Below are positions 7,642-15,949 of a DNA stretch of 64,000 nt, piece by piece; position 1 is the stretch's first letter; each line of letters opens with the position of its first letter. Both the position numbers and the translations under genes were made by a program. This DNA comes from CBDEFX01 sp965237635. GTDB lineage: Bacteria > Chloroflexota > Dehalococcoidia > Lucifugimonadales > CAUZJF01. The DNA lies in the NCBI GenBank assembly GCA_965237635.1, contig CBDEFX010000001.1, positions 930,001 to 994,000 of the forward strand. Direction: 5' to 3'. A model generated the notes under the pieces. The model saw nothing but the letters and a program-made list of their open reading frames with translations, was not told the DNA's origin and made no database searches.

Positions 7642-8676
7642 TTGGACGGACCTCGAATCGCGGTGATCGGTGCGACCGGAGCGGTCGGTCGAGTCTTCCT
7701 AGACTTGCTGGAAGAACGAAGCTTCCCAGGCAGTTCAATACGGCTGTGTGGCTCGGAGCGGTCATGGGGCAAGAAGCTGAGCGTCAATGGCCAGTCGCTG
7801 ACCATCGAGGAGGCGACTCCGCAGCTTCTTGGCGAGGTAGAAATAGTCTTTATCGCTGCCGAAGGGGACGTGAGCCGACAGCTATCCCCGGTCGCGGTGG
7901 AGCGGGGGGCCGTTGTCATCGATAAAAGCTCGGCGTTCAGGATGGACCCGGAAGTCCCACTCGTCGTTCCTGAGGTCAACGGGGACGACCTGGAACACCA
8001 TCGGGGGATCATCGCAAGCCCCAACTGCTCCACCACACCGTTGGTGATGGCCCTTAATTCGCTGAACGAGCTGAGCGCGGTGCGCCGGGTCGTAGTTGAC
8101 ACATATCAGTCGGTGTCCGGCACCGGCCACGCAGCCATGGACGAGCTTCGCACCCAGTCACGGCAGGTCCTGGACGGCGCCCCAGCAGCACCCGAGGCCT
8201 ACCCCCATCAGATAGCCTTCAACGCCTTACCGCACATCGACACCTTCCTGGACAACGGCTACACACAGGAAGAGATGAAGATGGTGCACGAAACTCGCAA
8301 GATACTTCATGCGCCCGAGCTTGCGGTGTCCGCAACCTGCGTGCGAGTACCGGTCATGGTCGGCCACAGCGAGGCGGTCCACATCGAGTTCGCGGACCCG
8401 GTCGACGTCTCTGATGTGCGACAAAAGCTGTCCAGCGCACCAGGACTCAGGGTGCTGGACGACCCGGCATCGAACGTCTATCCGATGCCGATCGACTCTG
8501 CGGCAAGAGACGAGGTGTTCGTGGGGCGGATTCGCCAGGACGGCTCCCACCCGAGGGGCATCGCCATGTGGCTGGTCTCCGACAACCTCAGAAAGGGTGC
8601 GGCGCTGAACGCGATCCAGATAGCCGAGGAGGTCTTGGCCAGGGAGCTGATGCCCGCCCCGGCAGGGAGCGTATAG
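7642..8676 (+). CDS. asd: Aspartate-semialdehyde dehydrogenase
   Basis: NADPH-dependent reduction of aspartyl phosphate to the semialdehyde, the branch point to lysine, threonine and methionine. The N-terminal Rossmann motif is IAVIGATGAVGRVF. The active-site cysteine is in IIASPNCSTTPLVMAL (Cys about 129). Substrate contacts lie in QSVSGTGHAAMDEL and in ATCVRVPVMVGHSEAV. I chose TTG at 7642 because the conserved protein begins there and GGGCGGTGA lies just upstream; TTG 7621 is an in-frame alternative. The frame extends further upstream, but that part matches a dispersed repeat and not the family. dapA follows after 2 bases. Confidence 0.93.
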   Translation: MDGPRIAVIGATGAVGRVFLDLLEERSFPGSSIRLCGSERSWGKKLSVNGQSLTIEEATPQLLGEVEIVFIAAEGDVSRQLSPVAVERGAVVIDKSSAFRMDPEVPLVVPEVNGDDLEHHRGIIASPNCSTTPLVMALNSLNELSAVRRVVVDTYQSVSGTGHAAMDELRTQSRQVLDGAPAAPEAYPHQIAFNALPHIDTFLDNGYTQEEMKMVHETRKILHAPELAVSATCVRVPVMVGHSEAVHIEFADPVDVSDVRQKLSSAPGLRVLDDPASNVYPMPIDSAARDEVFVGRIRQDGSHPRGIAMWLVSDNLRKGAALNAIQIAEEVLARELMPAPAGSV

Positions 8677-8678
8677 CT

Positions 8679-9569
8679 ATGGTCGAGTTCGGAAGGCTTC
8701 TCACAGCGATGATAACGCCCTTCGACGAGGAGGGCGAGATCGACTATGCTCAGGCACGCAAGCTGGCCAAAGGGCTGATCAACTCCGGCAGCGACGGGCT
8801 CGTGATCGGCGGCACGACCGGAGAGTCGCCGTCTATGTCAGACGAGGAGAAGGTCCGGCTTTTCGCCGAGGTAAAAGAGGAGGTCGGCGTCCGGGCCGCG
8901 GTCATCGCCGGCACGACCGACAACGACCACCGCAAGTCCGTCACCCTCTCGAAGGAGGCGGAGCAGGTCGGCGCGGACGGTCTCTTACTGACGGTGCCCG
9001 CGTACAACAAACCGGCCCAGGAAGGGCTTTACCAGCACTTCAAGGCGATCGCGGACTCCACGAAACTGCCGGGGCTGCTCTACAACGTACCCTCGCGAAC
9101 GGCACTCAACATGACTGCCGACACCACACTTCGCCTTGCGCAAGTCGACAACATCGTCGGAGTGAAAGAGGCGTCCAGCGATCCCGTTCAGATCACCCAG
9201 ATCGTCGACGGCGCCCCGGACGGCTTCAGGGTCTGGTCAGGCAACGACGACGAGACCTTCTCCATCATGTGTGTCGGTGGCTACGGCACCGTAAGTGTCG
9301 CCTCCAACATCATCGGCGACCAGATCAAAACGATGATGGGCATGATACTCGAGGGCGAGCTGGAGCGGGCGGCCAGCGAGCACCGGCGGTTGCTGCCGCT
9401 ATTCAAGGCCCTGTTCTGGGTGACCAGCCCCGCGCCGATCAAATACGCAGTAAACAGGGCCGGCTTCAAAGCCGGAATGCCGAGGCTACCAATGGTCGAG
9501 CCGGACGATGCCTTCAAGACCAAGTTTGACCCCGTATTGGACCGCTACGACGTCGACCTGCCAGTTTAG
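8679..9569 (+). CDS. dapA: 4-hydroxy-tetrahydrodipicolinate synthase
   Basis: Class I aldolase condensing pyruvate with aspartate semialdehyde, the first committed step of lysine/DAP synthesis. The 296-residue TIM-barrel protein has GGTTGESPSM (44-53), the catalytic Tyr in LLYNVPSRTA (Tyr135) and the Schiff-base Lys in VGVKEASSD (Lys163). The ATG is 2 bases after the asd stop with AGGGAG upstream, so the two genes are translationally linked. An IS1182-type element begins 35 bases after its stop codon. Confidence 0.97.
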   Translation: MVEFGRLLTAMITPFDEEGEIDYAQARKLAKGLINSGSDGLVIGGTTGESPSMSDEEKVRLFAEVKEEVGVRAAVIAGTTDNDHRKSVTLSKEAEQVGADGLLLTVPAYNKPAQEGLYQHFKAIADSTKLPGLLYNVPSRTALNMTADTTLRLAQVDNIVGVKEASSDPVQITQIVDGAPDGFRVWSGNDDETFSIMCVGGYGTVSVASNIIGDQIKTMMGMILEGELERAASEHRRLLPLFKALFWVTSPAPIKYAVNRAGFKAGMPRLPMVEPDDAFKTKFDPVLDRYDVDLPV

Positions 9570-9604
9570 CGGATCGGGTTTTAACGCGGTAGGGGCACGA
9601 CATG

Positions 9605-11284
9605 GAGCCTGTCCCATAAAGGCGTTGTGTCCGGCCACAAGAAGCCCATCCACGCGTTCGAATCTGCAGATCTGGCGGGCCTAGTGAGTCTGAGCAAGTA
9701 ATGGCTGCGGGAACGATAGCAGCCTGGTCCATCGAAAGGCTGAGAATGCGGTGGATCTCGGGCGCCGGCTCGAACTGGTCGTGGTGCGGGTACGCCATAT
9801 GCGCCAGAGGGTGCGCAGGTTAAACGTTGTGGCCAACAAAGCCCATTCAGCCGCGACGTTGGCACTGCCCCGCAACAAGAATCTACGTGCCCCCCGTTGC
9901 TCTTTGAGGATCCCGAAGACGGGTTCGACTAGCTGCTTTCTGTGCTTGTAGGCTTGTTTGGCTTGGTCGGTGGACATCCAGATCCGATGACGACGCAGAG
10001 CAACTTCGTGAGGCCCTATTTCCAGGCCACGTCCATGACGGCCGTCCCTGGTACAGACCCCGAAGGCAGGGCACACCCGGCAGATGGCCCCAGAGGCTCG
10101 GTACACTCGCATGAGTGTACCCCTGGTGCGCTTGAAACGGGTAAAGGGCAGTCTTTGGCCTTGGGGGCAGCCATAGCTGTCGCTCCGATCGTCGTAGGTA
10201 AAGCGGTCCTTGTGATACGGGTGCTCCAATGCCTGTCGTTGTGCCTCCGGCATTACCACCTGTTGGCCTCTACGGACGCATTCATCCAGGTTGTTCCCAG
10301 AGTGATAACCACCGTCGGCCAACGTCATATGCGTTCTGGTACCTGTCATCTCCTCTGCCTGTTCCAGCATCGGAGCCAGTTGAGCATAGTCATGAGGTTC
10401 ATCGACCACATCGGCTGCGGTGATGAACATACCGGTCACTCCCAAGGAAGCCTCTACAGGCGAGACCATCGCCTGGGCGTTGTAGCCGGGCACGATATCT
10501 TGACCACTCTTTATCAGCCGAGCGTCTTTGTCAGTGAAGTTGATGCGCTCTTGCTCCTCTTGGCCCGCAAGCTCGTCCATCGCTTGTCGTATCTGCTCTC
10601 TCAGGGTCTCGTTGTCGGCCAGCTCCTGTGGCAAGTGTGCAGGGACAGCATCCTCTCCCGCCTCGTTCTGAGCCACAAGGTCGCTTATTGCACCTTCCAG
10701 CCGGTCCAACAGCCGGCGCAATCCCTCGGCATCGTAGGTCCTATCCTTTGCTGCATTCGCACCGACCTTCGTACCGTCTACTGCTTGCACCGCCAGGTCA
10801 ACCAAGCCCATCGTCACCGCCATACGCACCGTACGCTTGAACAACTTCCTGATAGCTTGACGATGTCCTTTGTAGAACCTCCACAAGGTGTTGTGGTCCG
10901 GATGCTGCCACCCTGTCAGCCAAAGATACGGTATCTGGTCCCGGCAAGCCGCCTCCAGCTTGCGGCACGAGCGTGCCCCCGTCATGAAGCCGTACAGCCA
11001 TACGCTCAGCAGCGCGCGAGGATGGTACGCCGGTGCTCCCAAAGACTCCCCATCTATCTCAACACCAAGGTCAGCCCATCCGCGCCGGTCCAACGCGTCT
11101 ACGAACTCAGCAACAAATCTTGCCGGATGGTCAGGGGGAACCAGCTCGTCAAGCGTTAGCGGCAACATCCACATCTGCTCTCGGCCCATCGCTCGAAGTG
11201 GTATCGACTTCACCCCCTAAGTCGGTCTGACTCCAATGAGTGTACACTCCGTCAAACCCATCGCTCGACTTATGAGACAGGCTC
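9605..11284 (-). mobile_element. IS1182-family insertion sequence, copy 1
   Basis: 1680 bp bounded by GAGCCTGTCCCATAA and TTATGAGACAGGCTC (15-bp terminal repeats with one mismatch) and flanked by the 4-bp direct repeat CATG (9601-9604, 11285-11288). It holds one transposase gene on the minus strand. A copy of identical length lies at 59103-60782, with only about four base differences that I can find, so the two moved recently. Confidence 0.93.
9681..11213 (-). CDS. IS1182-family DDE transposase
   Basis: 510 residues. The N-terminal DUF772-type region begins MKSIPLRAMGREQMWMLP and continues HPARFVAEFVDAL...YHPRALLSVWLYGFM. The catalytic domain has AVDGTKVGANAAKD, GYNAQAMVSPVEASLGV, LADGGYHSG and, near the end, YKHRKQLVEPVFGILKEQRG with the catalytic Glu. 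A CxxC cluster follows (ICRVCPAFGVCTRDGRHGRG). The protein differs from the copy at 59179 at three residues (L/P, A/V, F/L). It appears intact. The long frame on the opposite strand is a shadow. Confidence 0.93.
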   Translation of the reverse strand: MKSIPLRAMGREQMWMLPLTLDELVPPDHPARFVAEFVDALDRRGWADLGVEIDGESLGAPAYHPRALLSVWLYGFMTGARSCRKLEAACRDQIPYLWLTGWQHPDHNTLWRFYKGHRQAIRKLFKRTVRMAVTMGLVDLAVQAVDGTKVGANAAKDRTYDAEGLRRLLDRLEGAISDLVAQNEAGEDAVPAHLPQELADNETLREQIRQAMDELAGQEEQERINFTDKDARLIKSGQDIVPGYNAQAMVSPVEASLGVTGMFITAADVVDEPHDYAQLAPMLEQAEEMTGTRTHMTLADGGYHSGNNLDECVRRGQQVVMPEAQRQALEHPYHKDRFTYDDRSDSYGCPQGQRLPFTRFKRTRGTLMRVYRASGAICRVCPAFGVCTRDGRHGRGLEIGPHEVALRRHRIWMSTDQAKQAYKHRKQLVEPVFGILKEQRGARRFLLRGSANVAAEWALLATTFNLRTLWRIWRTRTTTSSSRRPRSTAFSAFRWTRLLSFPQPLLAQTH

Positions 11285-11330
11285 CATGCCGTGCCCCTAC
11301 GTGATTCGAAAACGTGCCTGACTATCAGAC

Positions 11331-12617
11331 CTACAGGACCGGGCGGACGACGACGGTCTCGTCTCGGTGGGGGCCGGTGGAGATTATGTCGATGGGCCGG
11401 CCTACTAGCTGCTGCACGCGGTCCACATAGGCACGTGCGTTGTGAGGCAAATCCTCGAGCCGCGTGACGCCCGCGGTCGGTGCCGACCAGCCGGGCAGGT
11501 TCTCGTAGACAGGCTTGCACCGCTCCAGGATGGCCACGCTTCCCGGAAAGTCCGTCACGACTTCCCCATCTAGCTCATAGTGGCTGCAGACCTTGATCGA
11601 ATCGAACGAGTCGAGCACATCCAGGCGGGTCAGCACCAGCGACGTGTACCCGTTTATTCGAGCGCTGTATCGAGCCGACACCGAGTCAAACCAGCCGACG
11701 CGCCGTGCCCTGCCGGTTGTGGCTCCAAACTCGCCGGCTAGATCTCGGATGCGAGCGCCGATCTCATCTTGCAGCTCCGTGACGAATGGACCGCCCCCGA
11801 CTCTAGTAGTGTACGCTTTAAAAACGCCCAGCACGATATCGATCTGGCTGGGCAGGAGTCCCAAGCCGGTCTGCGCGCCCCCGATGGTCGGATGCGAAGA
11901 AGTTACGTAAGGGTATGTGCCGTGGTCGAGGTCGAGCAACACTCCCTGAGCGCCCTCGAGAATAACGGTCTTCCCAGCCTCTATTGAATCGTACACAACG
12001 TGTTCCACCGGCCCTATGAAGGGTGCAAGATAGGTTGACCACGCCTGGCACTTTTCGAAAACCGCGTCCAGCGAGACCTCGGTCCCGCCGTAGACATTCT
12101 TGATTATGGCGTTGTGGTGAGCGAGCACGCTCTCTAATCTCGGTCGCAAGGACTCGATGTCTTTCAGGTCCGCTGCCCGGATGCCGATCCGTGCGGCCTT
12201 GTCTGTATAGGTCGGCCCTATCCCGCGGCCGGTCGTTCCGATGGCCTGGCTACCTCGCTCTTCCTCGGCCAGCTCGTCGAGGACCACATGGTAGGGCATG
12301 ACGAGATGAGACCGCTCGCTGATCATCACCCGACTGGTGACGTCCTCCCCTCTTTCGTTCAGCCCCTCGACCTCGTCTAGAAACTGGTCAGGATCGACCA
12401 CGACCCCGTTGCCGATGACTCCCAGCACCTCGGGCCAAAGGACACCACACGGCACCAGGTGAAAGATGAACTCCCCCTTGTCGTTTATCACCGTGTGTCC
12501 GGCGTTGGCCCCGCCGGAAAACCTGGCTACGACTCCGGCATCCCTCGACAGGAAGTCAACGATCTTCCCCTTCGCTTCATCGCCCCACTGTGCTCCTAGA
12601 ACTGCGCAGACTGTCAT
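11331..12617 (-). CDS. purA: Adenylosuccinate synthetase
   Basis: GTP-dependent conversion of IMP and aspartate to adenylosuccinate, the first step from IMP to AMP. With the ATG at 12617 the protein has 428 residues, the family norm, and begins MTVCAVLGAQWGDEAKGKIV. Other signatures are the catalytic His in GGANAGHTV, GTTGRGIGPTY and EGAQGVLLDLDHGTYPYVTSS. The frame runs 23 codons further upstream, but the family sequence starts at this ATG, which has GGGAGA nearby. It is transcribed toward the IS1182 copy and away from the malate synthase-like gene. Confidence 0.96.
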   Translation of the reverse strand: MTVCAVLGAQWGDEAKGKIVDFLSRDAGVVARFSGGANAGHTVINDKGEFIFHLVPCGVLWPEVLGVIGNGVVVDPDQFLDEVEGLNERGEDVTSRVMISERSHLVMPYHVVLDELAEEERGSQAIGTTGRGIGPTYTDKAARIGIRAADLKDIESLRPRLESVLAHHNAIIKNVYGGTEVSLDAVFEKCQAWSTYLAPFIGPVEHVVYDSIEAGKTVILEGAQGVLLDLDHGTYPYVTSSHPTIGGAQTGLGLLPSQIDIVLGVFKAYTTRVGGGPFVTELQDEIGARIRDLAGEFGATTGRARRVGWFDSVSARYSARINGYTSLVLTRLDVLDSFDSIKVCSHYELDGEVVTDFPGSVAILERCKPVYENLPGWSAPTAGVTRLEDLPHNARAYVDRVQQLVGRPIDIISTGPHRDETVVVRPVL

Positions 12618-12669
12618 CCCATCTCTCCCATCCTCAGACTCGCCGACCGCCCGTTTTTTGGCCGTCGGG

Positions 12670-12698
12670 AGTATAGCAGACGGCACACCGATTTGAAA
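12670..12698 (-). promoter_or_regulatory. Possible purA promoter
   Basis: On the minus strand TTTCAA, 17 bases, TATACT (-10 at 12675-12670) stands about 50 bases before the purA ATG. The -10 is good and the -35 is weak. Confidence 0.45.
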
Positions 12699-12741
12699 GA
12701 CAGACTCGTACGAGAGAGCCCTATGATACGATGATGCCCGA

Positions 12742-14472
12742 ATGGCTCGACTTTCGGAGGCCCAATCCTTGCTTGCGACAGATAGGGCGAAGTTTGCACC
12801 GGTGGATGGGGCTCAGGAGTTGTTTACGCCTCAATTCGTCCAGTTTCTGGTCGCGCTCCACGATAGGTTCACACCTCGGATTCACGACCTAAGAGCCAAA
12901 AGGGCAGAGGTCCTTAAAAGGGCGCTGAGGGACGGGATAATGCCTGGGCCTCTACCTGTATCGGAAGCCAACACCTCAGACTGGCAGGTCCCGCCTGTTC
13001 CTGATGATCTGAGGAAGCCGGGAATTGAGATATCCGGCCCAGCCTCCATCACTGGAATGTTCATCAATGCACTGAATCCGGGACCCGAAGGCACCCGGGC
13101 CGAAGGGGACCTCGACGATGACGAGGATTCTGCAGGACACCGGCTCGTCGACACCGTAACGGCGGCGCGAAACCGACTGGCGGCCGTCCAGCGCACGCTC
13201 AGCTACCACGACACGCAAAGGGGCAAGGACTACAGCCTTCAACAGGGCGAGCTACCCTTCTTCATGCATCGGGAGCGTGGGCTCCACCTGAACGAACCCG
13301 ATGTAACCATCGATGGACACCCCGTACCTGCGGCCATTCTCGGAACGGCGTTAACCCTCTTCTACGCCGGCAGAGCTCAGATCGAAAGAGGGCAAGGTGT
13401 CTACTTCTACCTTGCGAAGCTCGAGTCTGCCGAAGAGGCCGGCTTCTGGCGGGAGTTTTTCGACAACGCCAAGGAGCAGCTTGAGCTGCCGCCGAACGCG
13501 GTCATCAAGGCCATCCCTCTTGTCGAGTCGCTCCCTATTGCCTACCAGATGGAAGAAGCGCTGTACGCGCTGGGGCCGTACGCCGCCGGACTGAACGCCG
13601 CCCGGTGGGACCTGAAGGCCAGCATATTCGAGTTTGTCATGACGGACCCCGACGGTGTGTGGCCTGACCGATTTGGAGTGGACATCAAGACGACCGATTT
13701 TCTGGCCAACATCTTCAGGCGTCTGGTCGCTATCTGCCTGAAACGGGGGGCGGTACCGATCGGCGGGATGGCGACGGCCCTCCCCAGCAAGGACTCCGAG
13801 GTCAACCAAACGGCGGCGGCGGCAATAAAAGCCGACAAAGAGTGGGAAGCGCGACAGGGATTCATTCGAGGATGGGTGGCGCACATCTTCCATATGAAGA
13901 CCGCTGCAGCCCCCTTCAAGGAGCTAATCGGTAGCGGCTGGAACCCTACGGCAGAGATGCACGACCCCGATAACTATCCTATCGAGGTCAAGGTCCCCGA
14001 GGGCCCAATCACCATTGAAGGGACCCGTCGGAACGCCCGGACGGTGATCGAGTACGTGGAGGGCTGGCTCAACGGAAGGGGTGCCAAGGGCATCGACAGC
14101 CTAGCCGGCAAGCCTGGCATTCATCCTGCCCTGATGGAGGATCTGGCAACAGGGCGGATGTCCGTGGCCCAGATCGCTCAGAGAATCCTGCACCGCGCAA
14201 AGGATGCGGAGACAGGACAACCCCATGATTCTGCCCTGGTGAAGGGGCTGCTTCTAGAGGAGGTCTCAGACATCCTGCGTCTGCTAGAACAGAACTTAAA
14301 CGCTCGTCACGATGACCAAGAATCTTTCTCGCAGACCAAGGGAAGGTATCAAAAGGCCGTCAAGATTGCGATGCGGTGGATCAAGAACTACACGAATCTC
14401 GACTTCCGAAGCCTAGGCTCATACACGAGGACGGACCTGGAGGCGATCGCTGGAGCTGAGGACGCCTTCTAG
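12742..14472 (+). CDS. Divergent malate synthase (A-type) homologue
   Basis: Malate synthase condenses glyoxylate and acetyl-CoA in the glyoxylate cycle. The 576-residue protein carries recognisable family parts: GELPFFMHRERGLHL (Arg-rich substrate loop), YFYLAKLESAEEAGFW, IPLVESLPIAYQMEEALYAL (catalytic-metal Glu region), GLNAARWD (metal Asp), VPIGGMATALPSKD, and ALMEDLATGRMSVAQI, matching the MEDAATAE motif with the catalytic Asp. The spacing and many residues deviate from typical AceB: the segment after GGMAT reads GWVAHIFHMK where the family has TWVAHPG. The substrate might therefore differ. No isocitrate lyase gene is in the window. Confidence 0.75.
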   Translation: MARLSEAQSLLATDRAKFAPVDGAQELFTPQFVQFLVALHDRFTPRIHDLRAKRAEVLKRALRDGIMPGPLPVSEANTSDWQVPPVPDDLRKPGIEISGPASITGMFINALNPGPEGTRAEGDLDDDEDSAGHRLVDTVTAARNRLAAVQRTLSYHDTQRGKDYSLQQGELPFFMHRERGLHLNEPDVTIDGHPVPAAILGTALTLFYAGRAQIERGQGVYFYLAKLESAEEAGFWREFFDNAKEQLELPPNAVIKAIPLVESLPIAYQMEEALYALGPYAAGLNAARWDLKASIFEFVMTDPDGVWPDRFGVDIKTTDFLANIFRRLVAICLKRGAVPIGGMATALPSKDSEVNQTAAAAIKADKEWEARQGFIRGWVAHIFHMKTAAAPFKELIGSGWNPTAEMHDPDNYPIEVKVPEGPITIEGTRRNARTVIEYVEGWLNGRGAKGIDSLAGKPGIHPALMEDLATGRMSVAQIAQRILHRAKDAETGQPHDSALVKGLLLEEVSDILRLLEQNLNARHDDQESFSQTKGRYQKAVKIAMRWIKNYTNLDFRSLGSYTRTDLEAIAGAEDAF

Positions 14473-14473
14473 C

Positions 14474-14944
14474 TCACCGTCGAGTCAGCAACTGCCTCAG
14501 GACATCGAGCCTCTCAGACGACGAGGCCAACAACTCTTCAAGTAGCCTCTCGAACTTCGCAAGATTGGAGTTGATTACGCCATGCAACTGGCTCGGCCGG
14601 TTCGGAAGGTTATGCTGACGTACATCGACGCTAACACCTCTTGCGGTATCGAGTATCCAGTCCTCCAGCTTGGGGCGCAGGACCACAATGCGATTGGCTC
14701 TGCGCTTGTCGTCGAAGACCTTGAGACCAAGCTCCGGTCTGTCCACCGCTAGGATAGTTTCCCCAAAGTAGGGTGGCTGAGGCGAGCCGGGGTCTTCGTC
14801 TACCAGTCCCTTACTTCCTTGCTGCGCCCTGACCCGTTTGCAGACCTCGTGTCTGCCCTTGAATTCGTGAGCGACTTGCCGTCTTGCGAAGCCCGTCAGA
14901 TGCCGGACTAGGGCCTCGTCCGGCTTGTACTCCACGTAGATCAC
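14474..14944 (-). CDS. Small TOPRIM-like protein paired with OLD-like ATPase
   Basis: 156 residues, no assigned function. Seen directly: an acidic first-strand motif VEYKPDEALV (Glu5, Asp9, Glu10) and a DxD in GLVDEDPGS (Asp49, Asp51). This is the acidic layout expected of a minimal TOPRIM nuclease/primase fold. A later RIVVLRPKLEDWIL (86-99) and a helical C-terminus follow. Its ATG overlaps the ATPase stop by 4 bases (ATGA), so the two are translationally coupled. In OLD-family and PARIS-type systems an ABC-like ATPase works with a TOPRIM nuclease; here the nuclease would be a separate, very short chain. The TOPRIM assignment is my inference from motifs. Confidence 0.55.
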   Translation of the reverse strand: MIYVEYKPDEALVRHLTGFARRQVAHEFKGRHEVCKRVRAQQGSKGLVDEDPGSPQPPYFGETILAVDRPELGLKVFDDKRRANRIVVLRPKLEDWILDTARGVSVDVRQHNLPNRPSQLHGVINSNLAKFERLLEELLASSSERLDVLRQLLTRR

Positions 14945-15918
14945 TTCCTATCCAGGAAACGGTCCAGGTTGGAGAAGATGTCGATCTCCATGGAGTCCTC
15001 TATGTCCTTCTGGCTCAGCGGCCTGACCTTGGTCTGGTAGTCCTCGTAGTAGGTGACAAAAACGGCGACATCTTCCTTCTGGGCCTTCTCCAAGACCGGC
15101 AAGAGAAAGTAAGGGTTATGAGTCGAAATGAAGTACTGGTTGTCGTTCTCGTCCAGAGCGATCATCTCGGCCAGGTACTTAATGTAGTAAGGAAAGGCGT
15201 GCGCTTCCGGCTCTTCGAACACCAGCACCGACTCCTTGTTGGAGCAGATCGCCGCCATGTAGAAGACCAGGCGCTGGAGCGTGTCCGAAACCAGGTGGTA
15301 AGGATACGAGACGATTATATCCTCGAGTTGCTTCATCACCTCTAGCTTATGCTCCTGCGGCCTGAGGCCCAGGCGGAGCCCAACTGGCGAAAACAGGTCG
15401 TTCGCCAGCGATCTGAGTTCCTTGTGCTTACGGGCCAGCAGGAGGGAGATCAGATTGCCCCCAGACGGAGGCAGCAGGTAGTCCGATTCCCATCGTTCAA
15501 ACCGTTCTCTATCTCGGAACCGGTAAAACTTGAATGGAGCCAGGTCAGCAGAGGCGCCGGACAGACCAAACCCACCATGGCTTCCCTCAATGTTGCCCGA
15601 TTCTCTACCATCACTCTGGTACGTGCCGGTGAACTTGCCCTCCACGTAAACGAGATTCAGGGAATTTTTCTCCAAATGGACCTCGACGGTGTTGTCCAGA
15701 TCGCCGTCGTAGAAAAGGTCGCTTGTTTTTTCAAATCTAACGAAATCCCCGAGCGAATTCGTAAGCCGGTCGTAGTATGCAAACGAGAACATGCCGAGGC
15801 TCTCGAGGATATTCGACTTCCCGGTGTTGGGCTCGCCTATGAAGATATTGATCCGCTTGCAGGCGAGCTTGAGCGCAAGTATCGACTTGAAGTTCTCGAT
15901 CTCTAGGGTGGCTATCAT
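14941..15918 (-). CDS. OLD/AAA15-like ABC-type ATPase
   Basis: 325-residue SMC/ABC-type ATPase. It starts MIATLEIENFKSI, the usual beginning of OLD/RecF-like ATPases, then Walker A GEPNTGKSNIL (about 28-38), a signature-like PPSGGNLISLL in the middle, Walker B VLVFEEPEAHAFP and the switch His in YFISTHNPYFLL. It ends without a TOPRIM domain, which is apparently supplied by the downstream overlapping gene. An ATG at 15918 preceded by GGTAGTGGA gives the family start; upstream codons belong to the NYN gene's region. Such ATPases sit in many anti-phage and DNA-damage systems. Confidence 0.8.
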   Translation of the reverse strand: MIATLEIENFKSILALKLACKRINIFIGEPNTGKSNILESLGMFSFAYYDRLTNSLGDFVRFEKTSDLFYDGDLDNTVEVHLEKNSLNLVYVEGKFTGTYQSDGRESGNIEGSHGGFGLSGASADLAPFKFYRFRDRERFERWESDYLLPPSGGNLISLLLARKHKELRSLANDLFSPVGLRLGLRPQEHKLEVMKQLEDIIVSYPYHLVSDTLQRLVFYMAAICSNKESVLVFEEPEAHAFPYYIKYLAEMIALDENDNQYFISTHNPYFLLPVLEKAQKEDVAVFVTYYEDYQTKVRPLSQKDIEDSMEIDIFSNLDRFLDRK

Positions 15919-15949
15919 TCCACTACCGGCCCCGTGTCTAGAGCCGCTA

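Larger units (their letters stand above)
9589..11300. repeat. Dispersed palindrome split by IS1182
   Basis: Left half GTAGGGGCACGACATG (9589-9604) and right half CATGCCGTGCCCCTAC (11285-11300) rejoin, after removing the element and one CATG copy, into a single hairpin with arms GTAGGGGCACG and CGTGCCCCTAC. The element went into the very centre of the palindrome. Confidence 0.8.

Noticed and set aside
9942..11159. 405-codon frame on the plus strand of the IS1182 copy (and its counterpart at 59440-60987)
   Set aside because: It lies wholly antisense to a well-supported transposase, shows no family pattern, and its ends differ between the two copies only because of flanking DNA. It is a shadow of high-GC codon use.
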